Assembly (NCBI GenBank): GCA_964420985.1
Contig: CAYQUT010000002.1
Coordinates: forward strand, 1-64,000
From: CAMCTV01 sp964420985
GTDB lineage: Bacteria; Bacteroidota; Bacteroidia; Flavobacteriales_D; Sanyastnellaceae
Direction: 5' to 3'
Length of the DNA stretch: 64,000 bases
The position numbers were made by a program, and so were the translations under genes. The notes under the pieces were generated by a model that ran no database searches, was not told the DNA's origin, and saw only the letters and a list, made by a program, of their open reading frames with translations. Below are positions 17,757 through 28,184 of this stretch, in pieces. Numbering within the stretch: position 1 is the first letter of the stretch; each line of letters opens with the position of its first letter.

Positions 17757-20700
17757 ATGAACCTCAGAACGTTTTTGAATGCAAAGCTTACCTTTCTTTC
17801 ATTCATTTTTCTAGGAATTTCTATGTTATTCTCGACTGCGCAAAGTCATGCGCAATGTGTGAGCAATGAGATAGTTACTTTTTCACCGGCACCGGTTGGA
17901 GGCGCCTACGCTCCGGGCACAATAGTAACCATTTGTTACACCGTAGACTACACTATGGGTACGGGAAGTTGGGTAGATGGTTTTGAGGTATTGCTGGGTG
18001 CAAGTTGGAGCAATTTGACACCGCTGACTGCTCCGAGCCTTTGTGCAGGTACCGGCACAGGACAATGGATTTGGCAGGATGCTTTGACCGCAACTGGATC
18101 TGGTTTGTCTTTCGGTCAGGGATATTACTATGACAATGATTTGAACGGTGATGGGGGAGATGATGATGGTGACCAAGGAGCTTGTAACATTGGTTTTTGC
18201 ATTCAAGCACAAGTGGTTGACAATGCTGATTTGAGCGTTCAGGTTACAACAGGAGGTGATGGTTCAATGGGAGGTTATACTGGTGCTGATTGCGTTCTTG
18301 TTCCATTTTTGGTGACGCCTTTCTCTGACGGAGACGGAGATGGTTTTGATATAGGTTCAGATTGTAATGATGGAAATCCAGCTATTTATCCAGGTGCTCC
18401 AGAGCTATGTGATTTTTTGGATAATGACTGTGATGGATTGAATGACGAAGGTTTTGACATGGACGGTGATGGATTCACCACGTGCAACGGAGATTGTAAC
18501 GACAACAATGCTGCTATTTATGTTGGTGCGTCATGTAATGATAATGACCCCAACACAACCAATGATTTGATACAAGCGGATTGCTCTTGCGCAGGTTCAT
18601 TGGGTGATGAGCCTTCAAACGCGTTTACCGCGGATCCTGCTACAGGATGTATCGATATTACGGTAGATCCGGCAACTTACACCATTTCAACAGTGGTCAG
18701 TGCTCCCGGTTGTGCCGGAAATACTGTCGGAAGCGAGAATCCAGATGTTTGGATTTTAATTACAGCTCCGGCCAACGGCGAGTTGTTTTTATCTCCACAA
18801 GGAACTGGCGACGCAGGAATGGCCGCTTATGATTATACCGCCGCGACCAATACCTATACGCTATTGGGTTGTGACGATGATACTGGTCCCGGCCTAATGC
18901 CACAGTTGTCATTGTCTGGTTTAACGCCAGGAGCTCAGATTTACATTCAACTCTGGGCCTACAATGCCGGAAATACCATTAATTTTTATTTCTGTTCTTC
19001 AGATTGTCAAGCAGCATTGGCTTATTACGTAGATGCGGATGCGGATGGATTTGGAGACAACAGTCAAGCGCCCATTTTGACTTGTACTCCTGATGCCAAT
19101 ATGGTTTTGGACGGAACAGATTGTGACGATAACAGCAACGTGTCTTACCCCGGAGCAACGGAGTTCTGTGATGGATTGGACAACGATTGTAATGCCATTG
19201 CAGATGACAATTGTGTTGGTTTGGTAGACAACGATGGTGATGGTTTTACCTCTGATGTAGATTGTGATGATTTCAATATTGCCATTAACCCAGCCGCAGC
19301 AGAGGTTTGTGATGGAATCGATAACAATTGTAACATAGAGATTGATGAGTTTGTAAGCACGGAGTTTTATGCTGATTTGGATGGGGATGGATTTGGTGAT
19401 GTGAACAACACCATTTTTGATTGCGCTCAACCTGCTGGATATGTAACCAATTTCGATGATTGTGACGATGCCAATATTACTTATCAGGACAATGATGGTG
19501 ATGGTGATGGTTCTTCAATTATTGATGCTTGCGGAGTGACGTCAAGTGGAGATTGCGCGGACAACAACCCTGCTGTGAGTTCGTTGAGTACTGAGATTTG
19601 TGAAAATGGAATCGATGATGATTGTGTAGGTGGCGATGCCGCTTGCGCAGGAATAGATTTAGACGCGGATGGATTCAACGCCCCCGCTGATTGTAATGAC
19701 AATGACGCTAGTATTAACCCAGCGGCTGCAGAAATTTGCGGCGACGGTATTGACCAAAACTGTTCAGGAATTGCGGATGAGGGTTGTAGCGCTTCAGATA
19801 ATGACGGCGATGGTTTTGATGCATTGACGGATTGCAACGACAACTGCGCAACCATATATCCCGGAGCTCCATGTAATGATGGAAACGCGGAGACCGTTGA
19901 TGAGACAATTCAAGCGGATTGTTCTTGCGGTGGAGGTACGACCATTGTTTCTTGTTTAGGTCCTCAAAGTATTTCATTTGAGCCAGCTCCAACTGCTGGA
20001 ACATGGCCTGTTGGAACCAATGTTACCATTTGTTACACATTGGATTATGGTCAAAATTCAGGTGACTGGTTGGACGGAATGGCTTTAACTTTGGGAACAG
20101 GTTGGTCTGCCGCTTCTCCATTGACAGCTCCTTTAGAGTGTAATGGAGGACCTGGAGATTGGATTTGGCAAGAAAGCATTGCCCCAACGGGAGGATCTGC
20201 CTACCCAGCGGGTCAAGGTTATTATTATGACTACAACAATGATGGAGACGGTGGAAATGACTGGGGTGATGGTGGTTCTTGTGTAATGAGTATGTGTGTG
20301 ACAGCAACAACTGTAGCAGATGTTGATTTATTGGTAACGGTAGCATCAGGAGGGGATAGTCAATTCGGAAGTTATGGTTCAACTGCAGGATGTCCAATTG
20401 AGCCTTTCACTGTTGATCCCGTTTCTTTACCAGCTTGCTCTGTAGAATTTCCTTTTTGTGCAACTCCTTCCAGTTGTGATCCAATAACCAACCAGTATAC
20501 TCTGGTTCAGGCTCAGAACAATTATATCAATACTACTTTGGCTCCAACAAGCGGTTCATTGGTATTGATGTTGGATGGAAACGTTATTCAAACTTGGGAT
20601 GCACCCTTTAACTCATCTATGGCGATCAATGCGGATAGTTTGAATTCGGACGGACAAGTGCACACATTGTTTGCGGAGTTCACAGCTAATCCAGGTTGTA

Positions 20701-23700
20701 CAGGAACAACGGTTTTCGTTGCTCCAGCATTTTGTGCGGGTCAAGATGACGATGCGGATGGATTTGTAGCAGCGGAAGATTGTAATGATCAGGATGCTAC
20801 AGTTAATCCTGGAGCTCCTGAAATATGTGACTTACAAGATAACAACTGTGATGGAGTTATCGACGAAAATCAGGATGCGGACGGTGATGGATTTACATCA
20901 TGTAATGGTGATTGTAATGACAATGACAATACCATCTGGATTGGCGCAACTTGTAATGACAATGATCCCAATACAACCAATGACTTGGTCCAAGCAGATT
21001 GTTCTTGTGCTGGAGTCCTTGGTGATGAGCCTTCTAATGCATTTTCTGCAGATCCTGCAACAGGCTGTATTGATATTACTGTTGATCCAGCATTGTATAC
21101 GATTAGTACTGTTGTAACGGCCCCTGGCTGTGCAGGTAACACGGTGGGAAGTGAGAATCCAGATGTTTGGATTTTAATTAACGCACCTGCAAATGGTGAG
21201 TTGTTCTTGTCTCCTCAAGGAACAGGTGATGCAGGTATGGCGGCATACAATTACGATGCGGCAACCAATACATACACATTGTTGGGTTGTGATGATGATA
21301 CTGGACCTGGTTTGATGCCTCAATTGACATTGACAGGATTAACACCAGGTGCACCTATCTACATTCAGCTTTGGGCTTACAATGCAGGAAATACCATCAA
21401 CTTTAACTTCTGTTCTTCGGATTGCTCAGCAGCGTTGGCATACTATCCTGACGTGGATGGCGATACCTTTGGTGATGGATCTGTTACTCCCGTTTTAACT
21501 TGTACTCCTGACCCTGGTTTTGTGACGAACAATACGGATTGTAATGATGCTTCAGCATCTTCATTCCCAGGCGGAACAGAGGTTTGTGGAGATAATTTGG
21601 ACAATAACTGTGATGGAACTGTTGATGAAGGTTGTACAACAGACATCGATGGTGATGGCTTTGTGACGGCAGATGATTGTGATGATAACAATGCTGCGGT
21701 GAACCCATCTGCTACAGAGGTTTGTGATTTGATTGACAATAACTGTGATGCAGTGATTGATGAAGGTTTTGACGTCGATGGAGACGGTTACACCTCATGT
21801 AACGGTGATTGTAATGACAATGACCCAACGGTTTGGATTGGACAAGTTTGTAATGACGGCAACCCAGCTACAGGAGGCGATGAAATTCAGGCGGATTGTT
21901 CTTGTGCTGGTTATATCTCTTCTGAAGGAGATGAGCCGTGGACAGCGTTTACAGCCGATCCAGCTACAGGTTGTATCAGTGTTTCTATTGATCCAGCTTT
22001 GTACACCCCATCAACCAATCCTGGCGGTCCTGGTTGTGGAAATAATCCATCTTGGACAGGAGTTCAACAACCAGATGCATGGTTTGCGGTAGCTGTTCCA
22101 AGTTCTGGGGTTTTATTATTGAATCCTCAGGGGAATGTCGATGCAGCTATGGCAGCCTATACATTTGATCCTGCAACTGGTCTATATACTCTTGTGGCTT
22201 GTGATGATGATACTGGTCCCGGTTTGATGCCAGAAATTACGGTTACCACAGTTCCTGCAGGTGACACCATTTATGTTCAATTGTGGGCATTTGGCGGTGG
22301 ATTGATCGATTTCAGTTTGTGTTCTTCAGAATGTACTGATCCAATTGCATATTATACGGATGCTGATGGTGACGGCTTTGGAGACAATGCCACTGCAGTT
22401 TTCTTGTGCACTCCTGATCCTCTTTTGGTAACAGATAACACGGATTGTAACGATACGGACATCAATATCAATACAGCGGCAACTGAGGTTTGTGATGATC
22501 TCATTGACAACAACTGTGACACGCAGGTGGACGAAGGTTGTACAACAGATGCTGATGGAGATGGAGATGTAGACGCAGTAGACTGTGCGCCTTTTAATCC
22601 AAACATCAATTCAACAGCATCTGAGACATGCAATACTTTGGATGATAACTGTGATGGACTTGTAGACAACGGTTTGCCAACTACCACTTATTACCTCGAT
22701 GCCGATGGTGATACGTTTGGTGGAGCTACTTCTATTCAGTCATGTTTCGATCCTAATTCTCCACCAGTTTGCTTGTATACGTTTAACTTAACGGATACCT
22801 ATGGAGACGGTTGGAACGGAAATCAAATGCAGTTGACCACCAACGGAGGTGCAACAGTTGAAGCAACGATAGGTACCACTTTCACAGATGGTACAGCGAT
22901 TACGGAGACCGTATTAATGACCAATGGTGTCACATATGATTTGACGTGGACCACCATCGGTAGCTTTACGGGTGAGGTTGGTTTTGACGTATTGAGTTCA
23001 GTTGGAGATATTATTTACAGTTTACCATCAGGAAGCGGCGGATTGGCTGGTACATTCTTGACTTCATTGTCGGTTACTTGTCCTGCTTTGGGTGTGTATG
23101 TTACCAACAATACGGATTGTGATGATGCCGATGCAACAGCCAATCCCAATGGAACTGAAGTCTGTGATAATACCATAGATGAAGATTGCAACGGTGTTGC
23201 CGATGTATGTAATCCAGTAGATGGTGATGGTGACGGGGAATTTACCCCAACCGATTGTGATGACACCAACGCAGCGATCAACACTTCAGCTACTGAGATT
23301 TGTGGAAACGGTGTTGATGAGAACTGCGATGGAACAGATGATGTTTGTCCTGGTTTAGATGCAGATGGCGACGGATCATTAACACCTTCGGATTGTGATG
23401 ATAACAATGCAGCCATCAACCCATCTGCCACTGAGGTTTGTGGAAATGGTATTGATGAGAACTGTGATGGAACAGATGATGTTTGTCCAGGTTTAGATGC
23501 TGATGGCGACGGATCATTAACACCTTCGGATTGTGATGATAACAATGCAGCCATCAACCCATCTGCCACTGAGGTTTGTGGAAATGGTATTGATGAGAAC
23601 TGTGATGGCGCTGATGGCGTTTGTCCAGGAACAGATGTTGACGGAGATGGTTTCTCAACACCAATCGATTGTAACGATAACAATGCCGCCATCTACCCAG

Positions 23701-24755
23701 GTGCAACAGAAGTTTGTTTCGATAATCTCGACAACAACTGTAATGGTGGAATTGACGAAGGTTGTGTGAGCAACGTGGATGCTGATGGTGACGGATTTGT
23801 TGCTGGTTATGACTGCGATGATGCAAACCCGGCGGTGAATCCTGCAAGTGCTGAATTCTGCAATGACATTGATGATGACTGTGATGGTATTGTGGATGAT
23901 AGCACAGGTGTGGTTTTCTATCAAGATGCAGATGCTGATTTGTTGGGTAATATCAATGCTACTTTCTTATTCTGCGCTCAACCAGCCAATGGATGGGTGT
24001 CAAACACAGATGATTGTGATGATTCAAGTGCTTCATTATTAGGACCGGGTACTCCTTGTGACAATGGTTCTTCTTTGGATATTACTGATACGTATCAAAT
24101 CGATTGTACTTGTCAAGGATTGCTATTGGGTTGCACTGACCCAGAGGCTTGCAACTATGATGAAGCTGCGATGGTGGATGACAATAGTTGTGTCAGCAGT
24201 ACCTACATACCCGGTGTAATTGATGGTGATGATTTTGTGGACACTTATTCTTACCACAACTATACCTATACGGGCAATTTGAATGGAGTGACTTTGTTGT
24301 GGACATTGAATAGCCCTGGTATATTCATCCCAGTGAGCAATACAGCCACAACTCCATCTGTAAACGTTTATTGGTCAGAAGGCAATTCGTTTGATCCTCA
24401 AGGTGAAATCACGCTCCTTGTTACTGATACTACGGGTGGTTGCAACGCTCAGTTTGAATTGGTATTCAATGTTGAGTTTGATACTACAACAACTGGAATC
24501 GTAAGCCAAGGAGAACAGGTTATTACAGCTTGGCCAAATCCAAGTAATGGAAACTTTGCAGTTGCCATTCCATCTGAATTGGTCAAAAATTATGCGATTT
24601 CCGTTTATTCAATGACAGGTGAATTGGTTTATGCTTTACATAATCAAAATAGCCCATTATGGAATGCTGAATTGAACCTTGCTTCAGGATTGTACATGGT
24701 TAAAATTGCAGGTGAGCAATCACAGCGAATGTTACCGGTGCTAATTGAGAAGTAA
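17757..24755 (+). CDS. Giant secreted MopE-repeat protein with type A T9SS sorting domain
   Basis: The 2332-residue protein has a signal peptide ending SHAQ (about residue 33). A roughly 155-residue domain of unknown type (CVSNEIVTFSPAP) occurs twice, near residues 34-190 and 732-890. A second module of about 135 residues (GDEPSNAF to FCSSDC) occurs three times, two copies nearly identical. Around them are sixteen units of the MopE-type putative metal-binding motif: a DxDxDG loop, DC(N/D)D, then (T/A)EVCDGxDNNCDG. A type A sorting domain (WPNPSNGNFAV, ending VLIEK) closes the protein. The ATG at 17757 precedes the signal sequence. I infer a surface or released calcium- or copper-binding stalk-like protein; the ligand is unknown. 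Confidence 0.88.
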   Translation: MNLRTFLNAKLTFLSFIFLGISMLFSTAQSHAQCVSNEIVTFSPAPVGGAYAPGTIVTICYTVDYTMGTGSWVDGFEVLLGASWSNLTPLTAPSLCAGTGTGQWIWQDALTATGSGLSFGQGYYYDNDLNGDGGDDDGDQGACNIGFCIQAQVVDNADLSVQVTTGGDGSMGGYTGADCVLVPFLVTPFSDGDGDGFDIGSDCNDGNPAIYPGAPELCDFLDNDCDGLNDEGFDMDGDGFTTCNGDCNDNNAAIYVGASCNDNDPNTTNDLIQADCSCAGSLGDEPSNAFTADPATGCIDITVDPATYTISTVVSAPGCAGNTVGSENPDVWILITAPANGELFLSPQGTGDAGMAAYDYTAATNTYTLLGCDDDTGPGLMPQLSLSGLTPGAQIYIQLWAYNAGNTINFYFCSSDCQAALAYYVDADADGFGDNSQAPILTCTPDANMVLDGTDCDDNSNVSYPGATEFCDGLDNDCNAIADDNCVGLVDNDGDGFTSDVDCDDFNIAINPAAAEVCDGIDNNCNIEIDEFVSTEFYADLDGDGFGDVNNTIFDCAQPAGYVTNFDDCDDANITYQDNDGDGDGSSIIDACGVTSSGDCADNNPAVSSLSTEICENGIDDDCVGGDAACAGIDLDADGFNAPADCNDNDASINPAAAEICGDGIDQNCSGIADEGCSASDNDGDGFDALTDCNDNCATIYPGAPCNDGNAETVDETIQADCSCGGGTTIVSCLGPQSISFEPAPTAGTWPVGTNVTICYTLDYGQNSGDWLDGMALTLGTGWSAASPLTAPLECNGGPGDWIWQESIAPTGGSAYPAGQGYYYDYNNDGDGGNDWGDGGSCVMSMCVTATTVADVDLLVTVASGGDSQFGSYGSTAGCPIEPFTVDPVSLPACSVEFPFCATPSSCDPITNQYTLVQAQNNYINTTLAPTSGSLVLMLDGNVIQTWDAPFNSSMAINADSLNSDGQVHTLFAEFTANPGCTGTTVFVAPAFCAGQDDDADGFVAAEDCNDQDATVNPGAPEICDLQDNNCDGVIDENQDADGDGFTSCNGDCNDNDNTIWIGATCNDNDPNTTNDLVQADCSCAGVLGDEPSNAFSADPATGCIDITVDPALYTISTVVTAPGCAGNTVGSENPDVWILINAPANGELFLSPQGTGDAGMAAYNYDAATNTYTLLGCDDDTGPGLMPQLTLTGLTPGAPIYIQLWAYNAGNTINFNFCSSDCSAALAYYPDVDGDTFGDGSVTPVLTCTPDPGFVTNNTDCNDASASSFPGGTEVCGDNLDNNCDGTVDEGCTTDIDGDGFVTADDCDDNNAAVNPSATEVCDLIDNNCDAVIDEGFDVDGDGYTSCNGDCNDNDPTVWIGQVCNDGNPATGGDEIQADCSCAGYISSEGDEPWTAFTADPATGCISVSIDPALYTPSTNPGGPGCGNNPSWTGVQQPDAWFAVAVPSSGVLLLNPQGNVDAAMAAYTFDPATGLYTLVACDDDTGPGLMPEITVTTVPAGDTIYVQLWAFGGGLIDFSLCSSECTDPIAYYTDADGDGFGDNATAVFLCTPDPLLVTDNTDCNDTDININTAATEVCDDLIDNNCDTQVDEGCTTDADGDGDVDAVDCAPFNPNINSTASETCNTLDDNCDGLVDNGLPTTTYYLDADGDTFGGATSIQSCFDPNSPPVCLYTFNLTDTYGDGWNGNQMQLTTNGGATVEATIGTTFTDGTAITETVLMTNGVTYDLTWTTIGSFTGEVGFDVLSSVGDIIYSLPSGSGGLAGTFLTSLSVTCPALGVYVTNNTDCDDADATANPNGTEVCDNTIDEDCNGVADVCNPVDGDGDGEFTPTDCDDTNAAINTSATEICGNGVDENCDGTDDVCPGLDADGDGSLTPSDCDDNNAAINPSATEVCGNGIDENCDGTDDVCPGLDADGDGSLTPSDCDDNNAAINPSATEVCGNGIDENCDGADGVCPGTDVDGDGFSTPIDCNDNNAAIYPGATEVCFDNLDNNCNGGIDEGCVSNVDADGDGFVAGYDCDDANPAVNPASAEFCNDIDDDCDGIVDDSTGVVFYQDADADLLGNINATFLFCAQPANGWVSNTDDCDDSSASLLGPGTPCDNGSSLDITDTYQIDCTCQGLLLGCTDPEACNYDEAAMVDDNSCVSSTYIPGVIDGDDFVDTYSYHNYTYTGNLNGVTLLWTLNSPGIFIPVSNTATTPSVNVYWSEGNSFDPQGEITLLVTDTTGGCNAQFELVFNVEFDTTTTGIVSQGEQVITAWPNPSNGNFAVAIPSELVKNYAISVYSMTGELVYALHNQNSPLWNAELNLASGLYMVKIAGEQSQRMLPVLIEK

Positions 24756-24772
24756 AGTGTCGAGGAAATATG

Positions 24773-24803
24773 AAAAAGAGAGCTTCGGCTCTCTTTTTTA
24801 ATC
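24773..24803 (+). terminator. Rho-independent terminator with UUCG loop
   Basis: An 11-bp stem (arm AAAAAGAGAGC at 24773-24783, matching arm from 24788) closes on a TTCG loop and runs into a T tract, 18 bp after the giant gene's stop codon. Confidence 0.9.
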
Positions 24804-24806
24804 CAA

Positions 24807-24844
24807 TAAAAAAGCCCCAAAGAGATTGAGCCTCTTGGGGCTTT
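24807..24844 (-). terminator. Terminator for recQ
   Basis: The arms AAAGCCCCAA (24811-24820) and TTGGGGCTTT (24835-24844), extended by GAG/CTC around one bulged A, form a strong stem. Read on the minus strand it is followed by six Ts, so it ends recQ transcripts. On the plus strand the tail is weaker, but it may back up the UUCG terminator just before it. Confidence 0.82.
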
Positions 24845-24871
24845 GTTATTTTTGAATATAGAAATAGTGTT

Positions 24872-27070
24872 TTATTGCCCTACGTCATTCATGAATTTAA
24901 TGCGCATCAATCTTAAAATCTCTTCCTCATAGTCACCATCAAAGTATTTTTCCGCTTCCATCAGGTCATCAGATTCCGATTGCATGAAATACTCCATGAT
25001 TTCTTCTTGAGCATCCTCATCTACCTCGTCGTCGATGATATACTGAATACTTAATTTGGTACCAGAGTGTACAACGGTTTCAATTTCCAATATAAGATCG
25101 GCTCTGCTTTTGCCTAAACCCCTTGCAATGTCATGTAATGGGATTCGTTTGTCAATATTTTGTATGATTTGAACCTTTTGTCCGCTTTTTGAGGGGGCGG
25201 TTTTTAGGAATAAATCTTGGGGTCTTTCAATGTTATTTTCTTCAACATACCTTTGGATAAGGGCTAGGAAAGATTGACCAAACTTTAAAGCCTTATTTCT
25301 TCCTACTCCGCCAATATGCGCCAATTCTTCGGTATTAATTGGATACTGGGTGGCCATTTCCTCAAGACTAGGTTCTGAGAAAATGACATATGGAGGAATA
25401 CCTTTTTCCTTGGAGACCTTTAAACGTTGCTCTTTGAGCAAACTGAACAACTGCTCATCAGCGGCTGCTCCATTGGCACGGAGTGCATTAAAGTCGCCAT
25501 CCTCGTCGGTACTTGGATATTCTTCTTCCTTGACAGCTTGAAAAATTGTAGGATTTTTAAGGAAAAGTTTTCCCTCGGTAGTGAGTTTTAACGTTCCATA
25601 AGTTTCGACCTCTTTCTTGATGAAGTTGGCAACCAACATCTGTCTTAAAAGGGCATTCCAATAGCGATCGTCTTTGTCTTTTCCAATTCCGTATAATTCA
25701 GAAGAACTTCCTTTATACGTTTTAACCTCGGCGTCTTCCAATCCCATCAATACTTTCACAATGAATTTCGCTTTGTGTTTTTCCTTGAAGAGTTGGATAC
25801 ATTGCAACAACAAGAGTACATCTTCCTTTGCGTCAAAGTGTTCTTTGGGTTTGCGTTGGTTGTCATCCATTCCGTGACCCTCGCCATTGTTCTCATCCCA
25901 GGCCTCACCAAAATAATGGAGCAAATATTTTCTTCTGCTGACAGAAGTTTCGCAATAGGCCATCACCTCATGAAGCAACTGAACGCCAATTTCCTGCTCA
26001 GCAATGGGTTTGCCAGCTAGAAATTTCTCTAGTTTTTCAATATCTTTTGGACTGTAAAAAGCAATGCAATTGCCTTCTCCACCATCTCTTCCCGCTCTTC
26101 CCGTTTCTTGATAGTAGCTTTCCAAACTTTTTGAAATGTCATGGTGAATAACAAATCGAACATCCGGTTTGTCAATCCCCATTCCAAAGGCTATAGTGGC
26201 CACAATAACATCCACTTCTTGCATTAAGAATTTATCTTGAACATCACTGCGTTCATGACCGTCCATACCTGCGTGGTAGGGCAAAGCTTTGATGCCATTG
26301 GCAATGAGCAACTCTGCTATTTCTTCTGTTTTCTTTCTACTTAAACAATAAATAATACCGCTTTTTCCGCTGTTGTTTTTAATGTATTGAATGATCTGTT
26401 TGCCAACGTTGTTCTTGGGTCTAACTTCATAATTCAAGTTTGGGCGGTTGAAAGAGGCTTTGAATAAATTGGCCTCAACCATCCCCAAGTTTTTTTGAAT
26501 GTCCTGTTGAACCTTCGGTGTAGCCGTGGCGGTTAGTGCCATAATCGGAACATCAGCGATATTCTTGATGATACTCTTTAATTTTCTGTACTCCGGTCTG
26601 AAATCGTGTCCCCATTCGGAAATACAATGCGCCTCGTCTATGGCCACAAAAGAGATGGTACAAGTTCTCAAAAATTCGACATTGTCTTCTTTGCCAAGCG
26701 ATTCAGGGGCTACGTATAATATTTTTGTTTTGCCTGATTGAATGTCCAATTTCACTTGGTTGATTTCAGACTTGTTCAATGACGAATTAATGAAATGGGC
26801 GACGCCGTCTTCAGAGCTAAATCCACGCATGGCATCAACCTGATTTTTCATGAGCGCAATCAGAGGGGATACCACAATGGCCATCCCATTCATCATAAGC
26901 GCAGGCAATTGATAACACATTGATTTACCTCCACCCGTTGGCATGATAACAAACGTGTCGTTACCATCTAAAATGGATTGGATAACTTGTTCTTGAAGCC
27001 CTTTAAATTGGTTGAAGCCAAAAAAAGTTTTCAGGGCGTCTATCGGCGATAAATCAGTAATTGTGTTCAT
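24872..27070 (-). CDS. recQ: ATP-dependent DNA helicase RecQ
   Basis: This 3'-5' helicase acts in recombination and fork repair. The 732-residue protein has Walker A MPTGGGKS (43-50), the DEAH box in AIDEAHCISEWGHDFRPEY, helicase motifs V and VI (ATIAFGMGIDKPDVRF, QETGRAGRDG), an RQC winged-helix region and a C-terminal HRDC-like segment (GVGRNKALKFG). The RecQ zinc-binding cysteine cluster is missing: after RRKYLLHYFGE the sequence is NNGEGHGMDDNQRKP with no CxxC. An acidic C-terminal tail follows. It diverges from the isomerase gene across 145 bp. Confidence 0.95.
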   Translation of the reverse strand: MNTITDLSPIDALKTFFGFNQFKGLQEQVIQSILDGNDTFVIMPTGGGKSMCYQLPALMMNGMAIVVSPLIALMKNQVDAMRGFSSEDGVAHFINSSLNKSEINQVKLDIQSGKTKILYVAPESLGKEDNVEFLRTCTISFVAIDEAHCISEWGHDFRPEYRKLKSIIKNIADVPIMALTATATPKVQQDIQKNLGMVEANLFKASFNRPNLNYEVRPKNNVGKQIIQYIKNNSGKSGIIYCLSRKKTEEIAELLIANGIKALPYHAGMDGHERSDVQDKFLMQEVDVIVATIAFGMGIDKPDVRFVIHHDISKSLESYYQETGRAGRDGGEGNCIAFYSPKDIEKLEKFLAGKPIAEQEIGVQLLHEVMAYCETSVSRRKYLLHYFGEAWDENNGEGHGMDDNQRKPKEHFDAKEDVLLLLQCIQLFKEKHKAKFIVKVLMGLEDAEVKTYKGSSSELYGIGKDKDDRYWNALLRQMLVANFIKKEVETYGTLKLTTEGKLFLKNPTIFQAVKEEEYPSTDEDGDFNALRANGAAADEQLFSLLKEQRLKVSKEKGIPPYVIFSEPSLEEMATQYPINTEELAHIGGVGRNKALKFGQSFLALIQRYVEENNIERPQDLFLKTAPSKSGQKVQIIQNIDKRIPLHDIARGLGKSRADLILEIETVVHSGTKLSIQYIIDDEVDEDAQEEIMEYFMQSESDDLMEAEKYFDGDYEEEILRLMRIKFMNDVGQ

Positions 27071-27176
27071 TTCAAAATTCCTTTGTGCAGGCGATAAAAA
27101 GGAGAACGAATTTACAACACTTCTCTCGAGTTATTGTAAAGAATTCCTTGAAAAAAACACAAAGATTTGCGAAATG

Positions 27177-27208
27177 TTTTTGTGACTTTTGAATTCTTAT
27201 CATCTTTG
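27177..27208 (+). promoter_or_regulatory. Predicted promoter for the isomerase-tatC pair
   Basis: A TTTTTG (27177-27182) lies 18 bp before CATCTTTG (27201-27208), one base from the TAnnTTTG consensus, and 8 bp before the ATG at 27216. Transcription would start only a few bases before the gene. Confidence 0.38.
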
Positions 27209-27215
27209 CCGTCAA

Positions 27216-28184
27216 ATGCAATCAAACGATTTGATAAAACATGCGCAAAACACCATTTTATTGGAGTCTGAAGCCCTGCTGAAAATGTCGGAATCTTTAG
27301 ACTCTTCATTTTCAGAAGTGGTTGAGTTGATTTTAAAGGGTAACAATCGATTAATTGTTACAGGCATTGGTAAAAGTGGAATAATTGCCCAGAAGTGGGT
27401 AGCCACTTTCAATAGTACAGGACAGCCGTCGTTGTTTATGCATGCAGCGGATGCCATTCATGGAGATTTGGGAATGGTGCAGAAAGGTGATATCGTTATT
27501 TGTATTTCCAAATCAGGAGAGTCCCCAGAGATTAGATTTTTGGTCCCTTTGATTCAGCGCATGGGCAATAAGTTGATTGCCGTTTGTGCCAATGCAAATG
27601 GATTTTTAAGTCAGAGTAGCGATTTTCAATTGCTTACCCCAATGGACAAAGAAGCCTGTCCCAATAATTTAGCCCCAACAACAAGCACCACGTTGCAGTT
27701 GGCCATGGGTGATGCGTTGGCAGTTGCATTAATGCAGGCCCGATCATTTTCATCTACCGATTTCGCAAAGTATCATCCTGGAGGCGCCCTTGGCAAGAAG
27801 TTGTTATTAAAGTCAAAAGATGTTATGGTGGATGGAGCTCAATTGAGTGTCCTTTCTGACACCCCGGTGTTGGAAGTGATTAGTGCTGTCACCAAAGGAC
27901 GAGTTGGGTGTGTTGCCGTTGTTTCCAATGAGTTAGAAATTTTGGGTGTTATTACAGACGGGGATATTAGAAGAATGTTGACGTCACACTCAGATTTTAA
28001 AACTTTGAGCGCTAAAGACATCATGACATCCAACCCCAAATTTATTCATGAAGACAGTTCGGCGGTTGAAGCATTCCGATGCATAGAAGCCAATAAAATA
28101 ACCCAGTTGTTATTAACGGACAATTTAAACAAGTTTGTTGGCATCGTTCACCTACATGATATTATAAGAGAGGGTATTTTCTGA
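27216..28184 (+). CDS. Arabinose-5-phosphate isomerase (KpsF/GutQ/KdsD family)
   Basis: This sugar isomerase converts ribulose-5-phosphate to arabinose-5-phosphate, the precursor of Kdo for lipopolysaccharide. The 322-residue protein has an N-terminal SIS domain (GIGKSGIIAQK, ISKSGESPE, the APTTSTT loop, YHPGGALGKK) and two CBS domains (KDVMVDG and KDIMTSNP to the end). The ATG at 27216 gives the usual N-terminus; a TTG nine codons upstream is ignored. Its stop codon overlaps the tatC start by one base, so the two genes are almost certainly co-transcribed. Confidence 0.93.
   Translation: MQSNDLIKHAQNTILLESEALLKMSESLDSSFSEVVELILKGNNRLIVTGIGKSGIIAQKWVATFNSTGQPSLFMHAADAIHGDLGMVQKGDIVICISKSGESPEIRFLVPLIQRMGNKLIAVCANANGFLSQSSDFQLLTPMDKEACPNNLAPTTSTTLQLAMGDALAVALMQARSFSSTDFAKYHPGGALGKKLLLKSKDVMVDGAQLSVLSDTPVLEVISAVTKGRVGCVAVVSNELEILGVITDGDIRRMLTSHSDFKTLSAKDIMTSNPKFIHEDSSAVEAFRCIEANKITQLLLTDNLNKFVGIVHLHDIIREGIF

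Noticed and set aside
23015..23692. Antisense open frame rich in Ser/Pro repeats opposite the MopE units
   Set aside because: It is the complement of the DxDxDG/Cys repeats; the apparent repeats come from the coding strand.
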